Shown in pieces: positions 62,877 to 64,000 of a stretch of 64,000 nucleotides of DNA; the first letter of the stretch is position 1; every line of letters starts with the position of its first letter. The position numbers and the translations under genes are program-made. The stretch comes from Hyphomonadaceae bacterium UBA1849. GTDB lineage: Bacteria; Pseudomonadota; Alphaproteobacteria; Caulobacterales; Hyphomonadaceae. The stretch spans positions 1-64,000 of the forward strand of contig DDIN01000013.1 in the NCBI GenBank assembly GCA_002338565.1. The letters are read 5' to 3'. The notes beneath the pieces were generated by a model that saw only the letters and a list, made by a program, of their open reading frames with translations, searched no databases and was not told the DNA's origin.

Positions 62877-63895
62877 CGACCGTCGAAACGCGCCATCAAA
62901 GCCTTGTACCAGGCCTGATATGATCGCTCGAACAACAGGTGGAGCAGGCAGGCCGCGACAACGGTCAGCACCAGCGTTATCCCCAAGGTAAGGTCATTGG
63001 CATAAATGCTGATACCGGCTGTTTTTTCGACTAGAAAACCAACCACCATAAATGCTGGCAGGTGGATGAGGTAAAGCATGTAAGATGCGTCGCCGAACAG
63101 CTTACCTAAGAAGCCCAGACGGAAATTGAGCCCCAGCGCGCCATAAACGAGGAATGCCGCCGGCACTCCGGCCTGCAAAGCACGCCACTCGTGAAGTTGG
63201 TGGCCGGGTACAAGAATGAGCGTCGCCAGTAGCCCCCCTGCCCCAAAAGCGAACATAGGAAGCGCAAAACGGCGCGCCCCTTTCATCCAGAGCTCGCAGA
63301 TAATCATACCAAAGAGCAGCTCGCTGACTGCCGGATGGAAGATGACGTTCAGACCGCCTGCATCAATGCCCGCCACCGTGTAAAGCACAGAGAGAAACGC
63401 CCAGCTGAGCATGGACGTGAAGACGAGGCTGGTATCGGAATTCGGACCGCGGAAAGTCGCCGCAAAAAGCACATAGAACAAAAGCTCGATCGTGAGCGTC
63501 CATGAAATCTCGATGACATGCGTATCGGACGGAAACAGGAAAATGGACCGGATCATTGTTTGCGGGTCTGCAAACCGGCTTGCATCTCCTGTCAGCACCC
63601 ACAAGCCGATCAACAGCGCGAGATAGCCAATCAGAACGGCCCAGTAGACCGGGTAGATCCGGAAAAATCGCCCTGCCATAAAGCGTCCGGATGACCAGAC
63701 CGGCGCGCGCGCTGCCGCGTAGTAAATGATGAAGCCACTAATGACGAAGAAGATGTCTACGCCAAGTGCCCCTCCTTTAAAGGCCGAAAAGAGAACCGGA
63801 TTGCCGTTCTCGCCGCCCGCCGACGCCGCATAAATATGAAATCCTGCGACCAAAAGGGCCGCCAAGCCGCGCAGCAGGTGAATTCCGGATAGCAT
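62849..63895 (-). CDS. Acyltransferase family 3 membrane protein (OafA/YrhL-like)
   Basis: 348 residues from the ATG at 63895; a GTG 27 bases earlier is less likely. About ten membrane helices with the family signature in the first 60 residues: GIHLLRGLAALLVAGFHIY (conserved R and H) and GVDIFFVISGFIIYYAA. Transfers acyl (often acetyl) groups to surface polysaccharide or lipid. Single gene at the window edge; no sugar genes adjoin it. Confidence 0.92.
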   Translation of the reverse strand: MLSGIHLLRGLAALLVAGFHIYAASAGGENGNPVLFSAFKGGALGVDIFFVISGFIIYYAAARAPVWSSGRFMAGRFFRIYPVYWAVLIGYLALLIGLWVLTGDASRFADPQTMIRSIFLFPSDTHVIEISWTLTIELLFYVLFAATFRGPNSDTSLVFTSMLSWAFLSVLYTVAGIDAGGLNVIFHPAVSELLFGMIICELWMKGARRFALPMFAFGAGGLLATLILVPGHQLHEWRALQAGVPAAFLVYGALGLNFRLGFLGKLFGDASYMLYLIHLPAFMVVGFLVEKTAGISIYANDLTLGITLVLTVVAACLLHLLFERSYQAWYKALMARFDGREKQAQQTS

Positions 63896-64000
63896 ATTGC
63901 TCGCTCTTGTCTCAGCGCGCACACGAACCGCTGGCAGGTGTGCCAGAATCCGTCATGCGCTGGTGTTCAATGCTATTTTTGCAAACTGCGAGCCGCCAAT

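Overview
The window looks like a chromosomal segment of a flagellated, dimorphic-lineage alphaproteobacterium, most likely Hyphomonadaceae/Maricaulales or a close relative of Caulobacter. The case rests on a CtrA master regulator with a perfect TTAA-N7-TTAA box and a cluster of GANTC (CcrM-type) sites beside it, a flbT-flaF pair, a multi-flagellin cluster with sigma-54 promoters, a FlmG-type flagellin glycosyltransferase, a hisS-hisZ-hisG operon, a SapC protein and many TonB-dependent receptors. This is inferred from gene content; no rRNA or marker search was possible.

Layout. 1-2 kb: 3' end of groEL and a membrane-anchored LAS-type metallopeptidase. 2-6.4 kb (minus): a three-gene unit of a YfiR-like secreted protein, a TonB-dependent receptor and a chemoreceptor. 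6.4-7.4 kb: about 1 kb without a convincing gene, with a candidate small RNA. 7.4-11 kb (minus): hisS-hisZ-hisG. 11-22 kb: envelope and housekeeping genes (DsbD/ScsB-like reductase plus an untracked 57-aa membrane protein, SapC, a degenerate DUF885 lipoprotein, a VWA lipoprotein, an OmpA-like lipoprotein, DUF2721, an RluE-like pseudouridine synthase).

22-45.3 kb: flagellin regulation, sugar synthesis and filament region. It holds a FlaEY-like beta-propeller protein, a tight operon for a nonulosonic-acid-type sugar (glycosyltransferase, cytidylyltransferase, SDR, NeuB-like synthase, GNAT) divergent from a PseB/FlmA-like dehydratase, an unrelated insert (GNAT, MarC, KefB-type antiporter), five flagellins plus FlaG, a rhodanese and a hydrolase, then flaF-flbT divergent from flmG. 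Four flagellins have -24/-12 promoters followed by short leaders carrying tandem hairpins with A-rich loops. The fifth, divergent flagellin has neither. This suggests a post-transcriptional circuit of the FlbT/FlaF/FljJ kind known in Caulobacter, coupled to glycosylation by FlmG.

45.3-58.5 kb: an FAD oxidoreductase, two large paralogous sensor kinases, two hotdog thioesterases, a TetR regulator with an esterase, an orphan soluble kinase divergent from a receiver-pseudokinase protein, fliI-fliJ, and ctrA across a shared regulatory region. 58.5-64 kb: a Fur-box-preceded siderophore receptor operon (receptor, membrane protein, PepSY-TM protein) and an acyltransferase-3 protein. I see no tRNA, rRNA, insertion sequence, prophage or CRISPR array.
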